Below, piece by piece: positions 1 to 5,846 of a stretch of 10,142 nt of DNA. A program made the translations under genes and the position numbers. This DNA comes from an uncultured Peptococcaceae bacterium (GTDB lineage: Bacteria > Bacillota > Peptococcia > Peptococcales > Peptococcaceae), in assembly GCA_910585405.1 (NCBI GenBank), contig CAJUDO010000050.1, positions 1 through 10,142 on the forward strand, read 5' to 3'. The first letter of the stretch is position 1. Each line of letters opens with the position of its first letter. The notes below the pieces were generated by a model, which saw nothing but the letters and a program-made list of their open reading frames with translations, was not told the origin of the DNA and did no database searches.

Positions 1-90
1 AAATAATGCTGGCTGTATCACACCTTTCGATGTGACACCCCAACATTTATTGTAGAAGCAATAATTATAGAGCATGAAGTATTTTTAACA
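1..90. other. Left edge, no gene assigned
   Basis: I recognise no gene here. Several short frames are open up to the window edge: a plus frame ending at a TAG at 53-55, another plus frame ending at the TAA at 91-93, and a minus frame that runs off the edge from an ATG near 75 with no good ribosome binding site. An imperfect inverted repeat lies at 15-24 and 29-38; read on the minus strand its four-base loop is GAAA, with no T-run after it. This could be the tail of a gene cut by the edge or plain intergenic DNA. Confidence 0.3.
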
Positions 91-131
91 TAAAAACAAA
101 AAAGAGCATTCTGAATTCATCAAAATGCTCT
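91..131 (-). terminator. Intrinsic terminator of the tRNA operon
   Basis: Read on the minus strand, AGAGCATT (131-124) pairs with AATGCTCT (110-103) and is followed by a long T-rich run (102-91). It lies about 55 bases beyond the last tRNA, tRNA-Leu, and is the natural end of the seven-tRNA transcript. The 55-base trailer at 132-186 shows no gene. The plus side lacks a T-run after the hairpin, so it looks one-directional. Confidence 0.85.
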
Positions 132-186
132 CACACCTACGACATAACTGGCTTCGCGTCTATGGCATCTATTATGGGTCAAGAAT

Positions 187-270
187 TGGTGCGGGTGAAG
201 GGACTTGAACCCATACGGTGAAACCGCCAGATCCTAAGTCTGGTGCGTCTGCCAATTCCGCCACACCCGC
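187..270 (-). tRNA. tRNA-Leu (anticodon TAG)
   Basis: The acceptor arms GCGGGTG and CACCCGC pair fully. The anticodon loop carries TAG, which reads CUA leucine codons, and a long variable arm (stem GGCGG...CCG type) fits a class II leucine tRNA. The discriminator is A and the CCA end is encoded (187-189), unlike most of the cluster. It is the last tRNA of the operon, transcribed just before the terminator. Confidence 0.97.
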
Positions 271-284
271 ATAAAAAAGAAAAA

Positions 285-357
285 TGCGCTATCCGCGATT
301 CGAACGCGGGACACCCTGATTAAAAGTCAGGTGCTCTGCCTACTGAGCTAATAGCGC
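285..357 (-). tRNA. tRNA-Lys (anticodon TTT)
   Basis: The acceptor arms GCGCTAT and ATAGCGC pair. The anticodon stem CTGAC/GTCAG-type arm holds TTT for lysine AAA and AAG codons, and the T-arm is CCGCG with TTCGAAT. The discriminator is A. CCA is not encoded; the following bases are TTT, so a CCA-adding enzyme is needed. Confidence 0.97.
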
Positions 358-362
358 ATATA

Positions 363-434
363 CTGGGGTGGCAGGGCTCGAACCTACGAATGCGGGAGTC
401 AAAGTCCCGTGCCTTACCACTTGGCTACACCCCA
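363..434 (-). tRNA. tRNA-Gln (anticodon TTG)
   Basis: The acceptor arms TGGGGTG and CACCCCA pair, giving the U1-A72 end typical of bacterial glutamine tRNA. The anticodon stem CGGGA/TCCCG holds TTG. The discriminator is G, as expected for glutamine. CCA is not encoded. Confidence 0.97.
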
Positions 435-468
435 TCGAAGGCCGCTTCCGCAACCATGAAGAAAACAG

Positions 469-542
469 GGTGGATGATGGGGATCGAACCCACGAATGCC
501 GGAGCCACAATCCGGTGTGTTAGCCACTTCACCACATCCACC
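469..542 (-). tRNA. tRNA-His (anticodon GTG)
   Basis: The acceptor stem GTGGATG pairs with CATCCAC. An extra 5' G (G-1, at 542) faces a C discriminator (469), the identity pair of histidine tRNA. The anticodon stem CCGGA/TCCGG holds GTG. CCA is not encoded. Confidence 0.97.
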
Positions 543-560
543 ATATTAAAACATAAAACA

Positions 561-634
561 TGTGCCAGGAGGGACTCGAACCCCCGACCCTCGGCTTAGA
601 AGGCCGATGCTCTATCCAGCTGAGCTACTGGCAC
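561..634 (-). tRNA. tRNA-Arg (anticodon TCT)
   Basis: The acceptor arms GTGCCAG and CTGGCAC pair. The anticodon stem TCGGC/GCCGA holds TCT, reading AGA and AGG. The discriminator is A and CCA is not encoded. Confidence 0.97.
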
Positions 635-637
635 ACA

Positions 638-711
638 TGGAGCGGGTGATGGGAATCGAACCCACGTAGCTGGCTTGGAAGGCCAGAACTCTACCATTGA
701 GCTACACCCGC
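638..711 (-). tRNA. tRNA-Gly (anticodon TCC)
   Basis: The acceptor arms GCGGGTG and CACCCGC pair. The anticodon stem CTGGC/GCCAG holds TCC, reading GGA and GGG. The discriminator is U, usual for bacterial glycine tRNA, and CCA is encoded (638-640). Only three bases separate its CCA end from the next tRNA (Arg). Confidence 0.97.
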
Positions 712-728
712 ACTGTCAAAAAGAAGGA

Positions 729-802
729 TCGGGGTGGAGGGATTCGAACCCCCGGCCCCATGGTCCCAAACCACGTACTCTACCAAACTGAGCCACACCC
801 CG
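729..802 (-). tRNA. tRNA-Pro (anticodon TGG)
   Basis: The acceptor arms CGGGGTG and CACCCCG pair. The anticodon stem CGTGG/CCATG (with one G-U pair) holds TGG. The discriminator is A and CCA is not encoded. It is the first tRNA of the operon; its 5' end lies about 30 bases after the predicted -10 box. Confidence 0.97.
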
Positions 803-831
803 CTATTCTTCTTTCTTCAGCAACGAAAATT

Positions 832-860
832 ATTTTAGCAGATTCTACAGCATTTGGCAA
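832..860 (-). promoter_or_regulatory. Sigma-A-type promoter of the tRNA operon
   Basis: On the minus strand there is a -35 TTGCCA (860-855), a 17-base spacer and a -10 TAAAAT (837-832). Predicted start is near 825, just before tRNA-Pro. Three A7 tracts lie upstream (870-864, 891-885, 900-894) like an UP element. The -35 box and the A-tracts lie inside the last codons of the upstream gene, whose TAG is at 845-847. No terminator separates the two units. Confidence 0.75.
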
Positions 861-1345
861 GTCTTTTTTTCATATTTTATGAAATTTTTTTCGTTTTTTT
901 CTTTGGAGAGCGTCAAAAGCCCCCAGGAAGCATCATTCAGCATCAAATTAAACTTGCTCACCGACCCCGGATTGATCATTACAACTTCCCCTTCCCGGTA
1001 ATATGCCTGGTGGGTATGACCAAACAAAACAAAATCGACTTGTTCTTCTACTCCATGCACATAAAGTTCCTCTAAAGTTTCTTTTACGGAATAAAAATGC
1101 CCATGACATAAAAGTAACCGCCATCCGCCAAGCTCCACCACTAATTCACCTGGGTCATCCTCATAACTGTCACAGTTGCCTCGCACTAGAAATGTAGGAA
1201 TCTGCAAAGCTTTTTCCATCTGCCGTCCATCGCTGACATAATCCCCTAAAAAAATCAAATAATCTATATTGCCTTCTGCTTTTATAGCGTCTACCACCAA
1301 AGGCCAGTTGTCATGCGTATCACTCACAATTGCCAATCTCATCAT
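845..1345 (-). CDS. YsnB/MJ0936-type metallophosphoesterase
   Basis: Predicted cytoplasmic calcineurin-like phosphodiesterase of the small YfcE/MJ0936 family; the natural substrate is not known to me. With the chosen start the product has 166 residues, close to family length. The metal-ligand motifs are present: SDTHDN (Asp9, His11), GDYVSDGR (Asp35), GNCDS (Asn57), CHGH (His81) and GHTH (His110, His112), followed by NPGSVS. The start is uncertain among GTG 1348, ATG 1345 and ATG 1342; GAGGAA at 1360-1355 sits 9 bases from ATG 1345. That binding site lies inside the end of rdgB, so translation is probably coupled. The order rdgB then this gene matches ysnA-ysnB of Bacillus subtilis. The C-terminal tail is unusually lysine-rich because it is encoded by A-tracts that also serve the tRNA promoter. 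Confidence 0.92.
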   Translation of the reverse strand: MMRLAIVSDTHDNWPLVVDAIKAEGNIDYLIFLGDYVSDGRQMEKALQIPTFLVRGNCDSYEDDPGELVVELGGWRLLLCHGHFYSVKETLEELYVHGVEEQVDFVLFGHTHQAYYREGEVVMINPGSVSKFNLMLNDASWGLLTLSKEKNEKNFIKYEKKTCQML

Positions 1346-1351
1346 CACGAC

Positions 1352-1957
1352 TTATTCCTCACTTTTTAATAATTTAATAATTTCTACAGCTTTGCGATTT
1401 GCCCGCCCTCTGTGACTGATCTCATTTTTCTCATCGAGCGTTAACTCTGCAAAAGTCTTGCCCAGTTCTTCCACGTAAAACAGTGGGTCATAACCAAATC
1501 CTCCGCTGCCTTGCAGACTTCGCAGGATTTTTCCCCGACAGATGCCTTCCACTGCATATTCCCTTCCGTCAGGCAATACAATGGCAATGGCACAAAAAAA
1601 TTGTCCTGTGCGCTGTGCTTCTCCCACTGGCTCCAATAGCTGCAGTAGTTTTCGATTGTTGTCGTCATCATTGCGTTGCTCACCAGCAAACCGCGCAGAG
1701 TAGATGCCCGGTGCGCCGTCTAGCGCATCCACCATCAGACCCGAATCATCGGCCAGTGCCGGAATTCCTGTTGCCTTGCAGACAGTACGCGCTTTAATAA
1801 GGGCATTTTCCGCAAAGGTAACGCCATTTTCCTCTATCTCATCAATTCCCGAATAATTTTTCATGGAATAGACCTGAATATCTAATCCTTCTAGCAAACG
1901 CCGAAATTCCGCAATTTTTCCCTGGTTGCCACTGGCCAGCACCAACTCTGTTAGCAT
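1352..1957 (-). CDS. rdgB: XTP/dITP diphosphatase (RdgB/HAM1)
   Basis: Hydrolyses non-canonical purine triphosphates (XTP, dITP, ITP) to monophosphate and pyrophosphate, keeping damaged bases out of DNA and RNA; cytoplasmic. The 201-residue product carries the full family signature: SGNQGK (9-14), the VTFAENALIKA segment (46-56), ADDSGL (69-74), SARFAG (87-92), GFGYDPLF (153-160) and SHRGRA (181-186). A longer frame begins at TTG 1978, but ATG 1957 is preferred: AAAGGTG lies 9 bases upstream and the protein then opens with the usual LVLASGN strand. The stop precedes the next gene by a few bases, so the two form an operon. A candidate promoter lies at 2006-2035. Nothing is missing compared with the family. 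Confidence 0.97.
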   Translation of the reverse strand: MLTELVLASGNQGKIAEFRRLLEGLDIQVYSMKNYSGIDEIEENGVTFAENALIKARTVCKATGIPALADDSGLMVDALDGAPGIYSARFAGEQRNDDDNNRKLLQLLEPVGEAQRTGQFFCAIAIVLPDGREYAVEGICRGKILRSLQGSGGFGYDPLFYVEELGKTFAELTLDEKNEISHRGRANRKAVEIIKLLKSEE

Positions 1958-2005
1958 GATATATTTCACCTTTCCCAATTAAGAAATTTTCTGTCTCAAA
2001 TCTTT

Positions 2006-2035
2006 ATATTACTTTCTGTCACAGCTATTTTACAA
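2006..2035 (-). promoter_or_regulatory. Candidate promoter of rdgB-ysnB
   Basis: On the minus strand TTGTAA (2035-2030) and TAATAT (2011-2006) are separated by 18 bases, about 50 bases before the rdgB start. No convincing terminator was seen after the upstream MBL gene, so read-through from it is also possible. Confidence 0.45.
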
Positions 2036-2072
2036 CTTTTATGAGAGTTTGTCCATCAGCCACTCTGTCAAA

Positions 2073-2831
2073 TTACGGCTGCAGTATATAAGTTTTTCCG
2101 CTGGCGCTCATATGAATTTTTCCATCAAAATTTTGTTCCGCTTCCCGCTGCAGTTGATGAAGATTCATCTCTGGAAAGAAGTGCGTCAATACTAAATTTT
2201 TCACTCCGCTGTTTTGCGCCAACATGGCCGCTTGCCGTGCTGTCATATGATACTGCCCTCTCTGTGCCAACTCATATTCCCGCAGAGAAGCCTCTGCTAA
2301 TAAATATTCGCTGTCTCGGCAATACGTCTCCAACCCAGAAAACCAGCCAGTATCACCAGTATAGGTCAAAAGTGGCTGATCGCCCACAGAAAACTGTACG
2401 CCATAAGCAGGAATCTGATGCTGTACCGGAAAAAATCGCAACTGAAATAAATTGAAATCGTTCACTGCCTTCTGTGCCTCCTGCAAGCTGATCACCGCAA
2501 ATACATCATTCCAGCTTTTTATCTCTTCCACCAGATGCTCTGGTCCTTCGGGCAAATACACATAGAGAGGTTCCTTGCGCTTTCCCTCCTGCATCTGATA
2601 GCGCAATGCCTGCCGCAAACAATAAATATCGCTGTAATGATCGGGGTGCAGGTGGGTCAATATTAAAATGCCCAGCTTATTGTAATCACCGTATTTCTGC
2701 AGCTTACTGAAGCTGCCGTTCCCGCAGTCCAGCATAATCTGAAATCCGTTGGCATTCAGCAGATAACCGCTGCATGCACCCTGCGCCGTGGCGTATGGTC
2801 CATAGTTTCCTAGCACTGTAAATTCTATCAT
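2073..2831 (-). CDS. MBL-fold metallohydrolase, RNase Z/YhfI-like
   Basis: Predicted cytoplasmic zinc hydrolase of the metallo-beta-lactamase fold. The 252-residue product has the metal motif THLHPDH (His60, His62, Asp64, His65), a later His138 in the segment VQHQIPAYG, Asp160 in YTGDTGW and His217 in LTHFFPE. The HQIPAYG segment and the spacing of ligands resemble RNase Z and the B. subtilis protein YhfI, but the flexible exosite arm of true RNase Z is not obvious, so tRNA processing should not be assumed. ATG 2831 is chosen because AAGGAG lies 8 bases before it; an ATG at 2858 in the same frame has a weaker site. It appears to be transcribed from its own promoter at 2882-2910. The substrate is unknown. 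Confidence 0.88.
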   Translation of the reverse strand: MIEFTVLGNYGPYATAQGACSGYLLNANGFQIMLDCGNGSFSKLQKYGDYNKLGILILTHLHPDHYSDIYCLRQALRYQMQEGKRKEPLYVYLPEGPEHLVEEIKSWNDVFAVISLQEAQKAVNDFNLFQLRFFPVQHQIPAYGVQFSVGDQPLLTYTGDTGWFSGLETYCRDSEYLLAEASLREYELAQRGQYHMTARQAAMLAQNSGVKNLVLTHFFPEMNLHQLQREAEQNFDGKIHMSASGKTYILQP

Positions 2832-2881
2832 CTCTCCAACTCCTTTTTGATTGTCCATTTATTTCCAAGTCCTTCTCTCTT

Positions 2882-2910
2882 AGTATATCGTATTTGTTGC
2901 AAAATGTATA
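2882..2910 (-). promoter_or_regulatory. Candidate promoter of the MBL gene
   Basis: On the minus strand TATACA (2910-2905), a 17-base spacer and TATACT (2887-2882) form a fair sigma-A match (4/6 and 5/6). It would start transcription near 2875, about 45 bases before the preferred ATG. Confidence 0.6.
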
Positions 2911-2963
2911 GCGGGATAATTTGTAGAAAAATGTAAAACGCCTTGCGTCCTAAGCAAAAAAAC

Positions 2964-2998
2964 ATTACACTATAGAGAGAACAGTGTAATTGCACTGT
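2964..2998 (+). promoter_or_regulatory. Two overlapping dyads before the OsmC gene
   Basis: A perfect 8-base inverted repeat, ATTACACT (2964-2971) and AGTGTAAT (2983-2990), encloses 11 bases including TATAGA, a possible -10 box with no good -35. A second perfect repeat, ACAGTG (2981-2986) and CACTGT (2993-2998), reuses the right arm of the first. They could be operator sites for a dimeric regulator or alternative RNA hairpins. The regulator is unknown. Confidence refers to the repeats as a regulatory site, not to the bases, which are plain. Confidence 0.5.
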
Positions 2999-3029
2999 GA
3001 TGATTTTTTATAATTGGAGGTCTTTATTT

Positions 3030-3452
3030 ATGAAAGTAACTGTAAATTGGGAACAGCGGATGACGTTTGAGGCAGATACCGAGTCTGGACACAAAGTAAA
3101 AATGGATGCCGGCAAACCGGCAGGCGATAACTGTGCGCCCCGCCCTACTGAACTGCTTCTGTGCGGTGTAGGTGCTTGCTCTTCTATGGATATCGTAGAA
3201 ACGATGGCTGAACGGGGACAAAACTTGGAATCCTTGAAGGTTGAAGTGCGCGGCGACCGTCCTACTGATTATCCTATGCCATTTACCGATCTGCACTTGC
3301 ATTATATCGCTAAGGGTGATATCGATCCTGCCCTTTTCAGAGCTGCTCTGCAGGAATCCATGAATCTGTACTGCGCTGCAGCACTCTCCCTGAAAGCTTT
3401 GAAACATGTTACCTATGAACTCAACGACATTGTTTACACATTATATGAATAA
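3030..3452 (+). CDS. OsmC-family thiol protein (YhfA-like)
   Basis: Small cytoplasmic OsmC-fold protein, 140 residues, the usual length. Family members reduce organic or fatty-acid hydroperoxides with two cysteines; both are in place here, Cys50 in VGACSSMD and Cys115 in LYCAAALSL. It resembles the YhfA-like branch more than Ohr or OsmC proper, and the physiological substrate of that branch is unclear. An in-frame ATG at 2997 exists, but ATG 3030 is preferred because GGAGG lies 9 bases before it and the protein then starts with the typical first strand. It is a single-gene unit ended by a strong terminator. The dyads at 2964-2998 suggest regulated expression. Its nearest plus-strand neighbour encodes another cysteine redox protein. 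Confidence 0.93.
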   Translation: MKVTVNWEQRMTFEADTESGHKVKMDAGKPAGDNCAPRPTELLLCGVGACSSMDIVETMAERGQNLESLKVEVRGDRPTDYPMPFTDLHLHYIAKGDIDPALFRAALQESMNLYCAAALSLKALKHVTYELNDIVYTLYE

Positions 3453-3472
3453 TCATTTATTCTAACTGCCGC

Positions 3473-3514
3473 AAAGCCGGAGACAATGCTGACCCATTGC
3501 TTCGGCTTTTTCAT
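3473..3514 (+). terminator. Intrinsic terminator after the OsmC gene
   Basis: AAAGCCGGAG pairs with CTTCGGCTTT and, after one bulged A, CAATG pairs with CATTG around a short loop, giving about 15 base pairs; a T-rich run follows at 3507-3519. Confidence 0.9.
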
Positions 3515-3597
3515 TTTGTTCTTTCAAAATTTGTCCTTACAAAAATCCCTATTATCTATATCGTTTATCACAATAAAATATTCTTTTCATCAAAAGT

Positions 3598-3627
3598 TTG
3601 CAAATAAAGTTTCCTGTATGGTATACT
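3598..3627 (+). promoter_or_regulatory. Candidate promoter of the DUF1858 gene
   Basis: TTGCAA (3598-3603), an 18-base spacer and TATACT (3622-3627), with TGG directly before it as an extended -10. Predicted start is near 3634, about 34 bases before the ATG. The stretch between the previous terminator and this site (3517-3597) is AT-rich and otherwise empty. Confidence 0.65.
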
Positions 3628-3667
3628 ACAGACTATGAGGATTATCCAGCAAAGGAGGCGCAAAGAG

Positions 3668-3868
3668 ATGGTAATTACAAAAGAAATGGGAATCAAAGAA
3701 TGTGTACAACAATATCCGCAGACCGCTGCTGTATTTATGGAATTCGGTATGGGTTGCTTAGGTTGTGCTGCTGCCCACTTTGAAAATATTGAGCAAGGTG
3801 CAATCGGACATGGTATCAATGTTCCTGCTTTAATGGAGGCTTTAAACAAAGCTGTTGAAGCAAAATAA
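3668..3868 (+). CDS. Stand-alone DUF1858 redox-disulfide protein
   Basis: A 66-residue protein made only of the DUF1858 domain, described in family databases as a hybrid-cluster-protein-associated redox disulfide domain. The hallmark is GMGCLGC, with Cys30 and Cys33 forming the CxxC pair; Cys12 is an additional cysteine. The opening ITKEMGIKECVQQYPQTAAVF and the later GINVPALMEALN are typical of the family. ATG 3668 is chosen because AAAGGAGG lies 9 bases upstream. It has its own candidate promoter and a strong terminator, so it is expressed alone. No hybrid cluster protein or other partner lies in this window. Its exact role is unknown; a small disulfide or metal-binding redox partner is an inference. 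Confidence 0.93.
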   Translation: MVITKEMGIKECVQQYPQTAAVFMEFGMGCLGCAAAHFENIEQGAIGHGINVPALMEALNKAVEAK

Positions 3869-3893
3869 GCCTTAAAAAATCAATCATAAAAAC

Positions 3894-3936
3894 AAAATGC
3901 TATGGAACAGTTTGCACTATTCCATAGCATTTTTTC
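3894..3936. terminator. Bidirectional terminator, DUF1858 versus aminotransferase
   Basis: AAAATGCTATGGAA (3894-3907) is the exact complement of TTCCATAGCATTTT (3920-3933), with an inner AGT/ACT pair in the loop. T-runs follow on both strands (plus 3930-3935; minus from the A-rich 3886-3897). It sits between two genes that converge, and serves both. Confidence 0.92.
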
Positions 3937-3951
3937 GTGTATCTTTCCTTT

Positions 3952-5139
3952 TTATTTATTATAATATACTGCCAGTTTCCGGAACGCTTCCAGAGATCGT
4001 TGTACCTTTTCCGTCGGCACACAATAGGCAATACGAAAATGACCGGGACAGCCAAACCCATCCCCTGGCACCAGCAATAAATCAAATTCTTTAGCTTTAT
4101 TACAAAAAGCGACTGCATCCGGCTCCAGCGATTTTGGGAACATATAGAAGGTACCGTCTGGCTTCACGCAAGAAAAGCCCATCTCTGTCAACGCGTCATA
4201 CAGAATATGCATATTATCCTCATATACCTGTAAATCGGAAGTTTGTTCCAATACTTCTGCCACTGCCAGCTGAATAATAGAGGAAGGACAATTATGCCCA
4301 ATTCCGCGGGAAATCTGCCCACACATGTCTACAATCAATGCTGCATCTTTGCAAGCAGGATTTACCGCAATATAACCAATACGTTCTCCAGGCAAAGACA
4401 GAGATTTGCTAAAGGAATAGCAGGAAATCGTGTTGGCATAAAATTTGGACGTATAGGGTGTCTTTTTGCCGTCGAAAATAATTTCTCTGTAAGGCTCGTC
4501 GGAAATAATGTAAATATCATGACCATATTCTTTTTCCTTCGCCAAAAGAATCTCGGCCAGTCTAGTCAAGGTTTCTGCGGAATACACCACGCCTGACGGA
4601 TTGTTGGGTGAATTGATGAGAATTGCATTCACCTTGGGATTGAACATTTTTTCAAAGGCAATAAAATTAATCTGAAAATTTTCTACATTGGCCGGTACAA
4701 CTTTCAAGACAGCGCCAGTTTCATTGATATACGGATAATATTCAGAAAAATGCGGCGCAAAGGTGAGTACCTCGTCCCCTGGTTCTGTGACTGCTCGCAC
4801 AGCATGGGCCAGCGCAGCCGCAGCGCCGGATGTGGGAAAAATATGGTCTTTGCTGTAGTTCATCCCGAAACGATTATTTAAGGAGTAGGCAATGGCCTCG
4901 CGTACTGAGTCCAATCCCAAACTTGGGCTGTAGCCATGTACTGCCAATGAATCTCCCTGCAGAGCCAGTTTGGCGATTGTCTCATCCACGATACGCGGTG
5001 CGGGCACCGACGGGTTGCCCAAACTGAAATCAAATACATTTTCATATCCGATTTCCTGCGCTCGCTGACCACCATATTCCGATATTTCCCGAATCACCGA
5101 CTTTTTTCCTAACATATCTTTATATTTTTTTGCAATCAT
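3952..5139 (-). CDS. PLP-dependent class I/II aminotransferase
   Basis: Cytoplasmic fold-type I aminotransferase, 395 residues, full length. Key residues are visible: Tyr70 in HGYSP, the SGAAAAL phosphate-region loop (104-110), Asn180 in SPNNPSG, Asp214 and Tyr217 in SDEPY, the Schiff-base lysine Lys245 in SFSKSLSLPGERIGY with Arg253, and the substrate-carboxylate arginine Arg369 in GHFRIAY. These place it in the aspartate/aromatic aminotransferase superfamily. The amino-acid specificity cannot be read from the sequence, so I give no symbol. GGAGGAGG lies a few bases before ATG 5139, a very strong site. It has its own candidate promoter at 5182-5210 and ends at a bidirectional terminator, so it is monocistronic. 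Nearby genes give no pathway clue. Confidence 0.96.
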   Translation of the reverse strand: MIAKKYKDMLGKKSVIREISEYGGQRAQEIGYENVFDFSLGNPSVPAPRIVDETIAKLALQGDSLAVHGYSPSLGLDSVREAIAYSLNNRFGMNYSKDHIFPTSGAAAALAHAVRAVTEPGDEVLTFAPHFSEYYPYINETGAVLKVVPANVENFQINFIAFEKMFNPKVNAILINSPNNPSGVVYSAETLTRLAEILLAKEKEYGHDIYIISDEPYREIIFDGKKTPYTSKFYANTISCYSFSKSLSLPGERIGYIAVNPACKDAALIVDMCGQISRGIGHNCPSSIIQLAVAEVLEQTSDLQVYEDNMHILYDALTEMGFSCVKPDGTFYMFPKSLEPDAVAFCNKAKEFDLLLVPGDGFGCPGHFRIAYCVPTEKVQRSLEAFRKLAVYYNK

Positions 5140-5181
5140 CTTATATCCTCCTCCATTGTATAAAATAACACTCTAATGCTC

Positions 5182-5210
5182 AGTATACTATAAAATGCAC
5201 CATCTTATAA
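5182..5210 (-). promoter_or_regulatory. Candidate promoter of the aminotransferase gene
   Basis: On the minus strand TTATAA (5210-5205), a 17-base spacer and TATACT (5187-5182). Start would be near 5175, about 36 bases before the ATG. Confidence 0.6.
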
Positions 5211-5219
5211 ACCGTCTAT

Positions 5220-5262
5220 CGATAAAATTGCAGCAGAAATATTGTATACTTTTCTCCGCTGC
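5220..5262 (-). terminator. Weak terminator after yfcE
   Basis: On the minus strand GCAGC-GG-AGAAA (5262-5251) pairs with TTTCTGCTGC (5239-5230), with a two-base bulge, and AATTTTAT follows. The stem overlaps the yfcE stop codon. The T-run is short, so termination may be leaky. Confidence 0.5.
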
Positions 5263-5804
5263 TACAAAGTCAACTGCGCTTCTGTCGTTCCGGAAAAAGT
5301 TTTCAGGAGCAAAACATGCTCTTTTAGCAGCAAATAACTAGGTTGACTTTGCTCTTTTGGCAAAGATACTGACCCGGGATTGGCATAAATATATTCTCCG
5401 CAATTTTTCAACGCCGGAATATGTGTATGTCCGTGTAGCAAAACGTCTCCTTGCTGCAGCAGAGGCAAATTCTGGGCAGAAAAGTGATGTCCATGGGTGG
5501 CAAAAATCATGCGGTTTCCTACTGACAATAAGCAATACTCTGCCATAATGGGAAACTCCAGCATCATCTGGTCCACCTCGCTGTCACAATTCCCCCGCAC
5601 ACACAAAATTTTCTTTTTTTGCCCGTTGAGCATCGCCGCCACTTTTTTAGGATTGTACTGTTCCGGAAAAGGATTGCGCGGTCCATGATAAAGTATATCC
5701 CCTAATAAAAGTAATTTTCCGACCCGCTCTCTGTCTACAATTTCCAAAAGAGCTTCGCACGCAGAAGCTGAGCCATGAATATCTGATGCAATTACATAAT
5801 CCAT
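5262..5804 (-). CDS. yfcE: Phosphodiesterase YfcE
   Basis: Calcineurin-like metal-dependent phosphodiesterase, 180 residues, close in length and sequence feel to E. coli YfcE, for which activity on model phosphodiesters such as bis-p-nitrophenyl phosphate is known but not the natural substrate. Motifs: ASDIHGS (Asp8, His10), LGDILYHGPRN (Asp36), GNCDSEVDQM (Asn72), THGHHF (His104) and GHTH (His125, His127), then NPGSVSLPK. The shared HGPRNPFPE and GNCDSEVDQM stretches make this the true YfcE type, distinct from the YsnB-type paralog at 845-1345. AGGGGGAA lies 7 bases before ATG 5804. It follows merR by 42 bases without a terminator or clear promoter, so co-transcription is likely. Confidence 0.95.
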   Translation of the reverse strand: MDYVIASDIHGSASACEALLEIVDRERVGKLLLLGDILYHGPRNPFPEQYNPKKVAAMLNGQKKKILCVRGNCDSEVDQMMLEFPIMAEYCLLSVGNRMIFATHGHHFSAQNLPLLQQGDVLLHGHTHIPALKNCGEYIYANPGSVSLPKEQSQPSYLLLKEHVLLLKTFSGTTEAQLTL

Positions 5805-5846
5805 TGAAATTCCCCCTACATTGTTCTCTATCCTCTCAACACAAAA

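Noticed and set aside
187..270. Possible integration site at the 3' end of tRNA-Leu
   Set aside because: No repeat of the tRNA end, integrase gene or other phage-like gene is visible in 1-186 or elsewhere in the window.
390..882. Open frames of 61-69 codons on the plus strand
   Set aside because: They run across tRNA genes on the other strand; the peptides (for example GIEPTNAG, GGIRTPG) are the well-known false translations of tRNA T-arms.
2897..2920. TTGCAA and GATAAT on the plus strand as an OsmC promoter
   Set aside because: The spacing is only 12 bases; alternatives with correct spacing have poor -35 boxes, so no OsmC promoter is called.
3024..3407. A 127-codon minus-strand frame opposite the OsmC gene
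   Set aside because: Shadow of the OsmC gene, which has the family motifs and a strong ribosome binding site.
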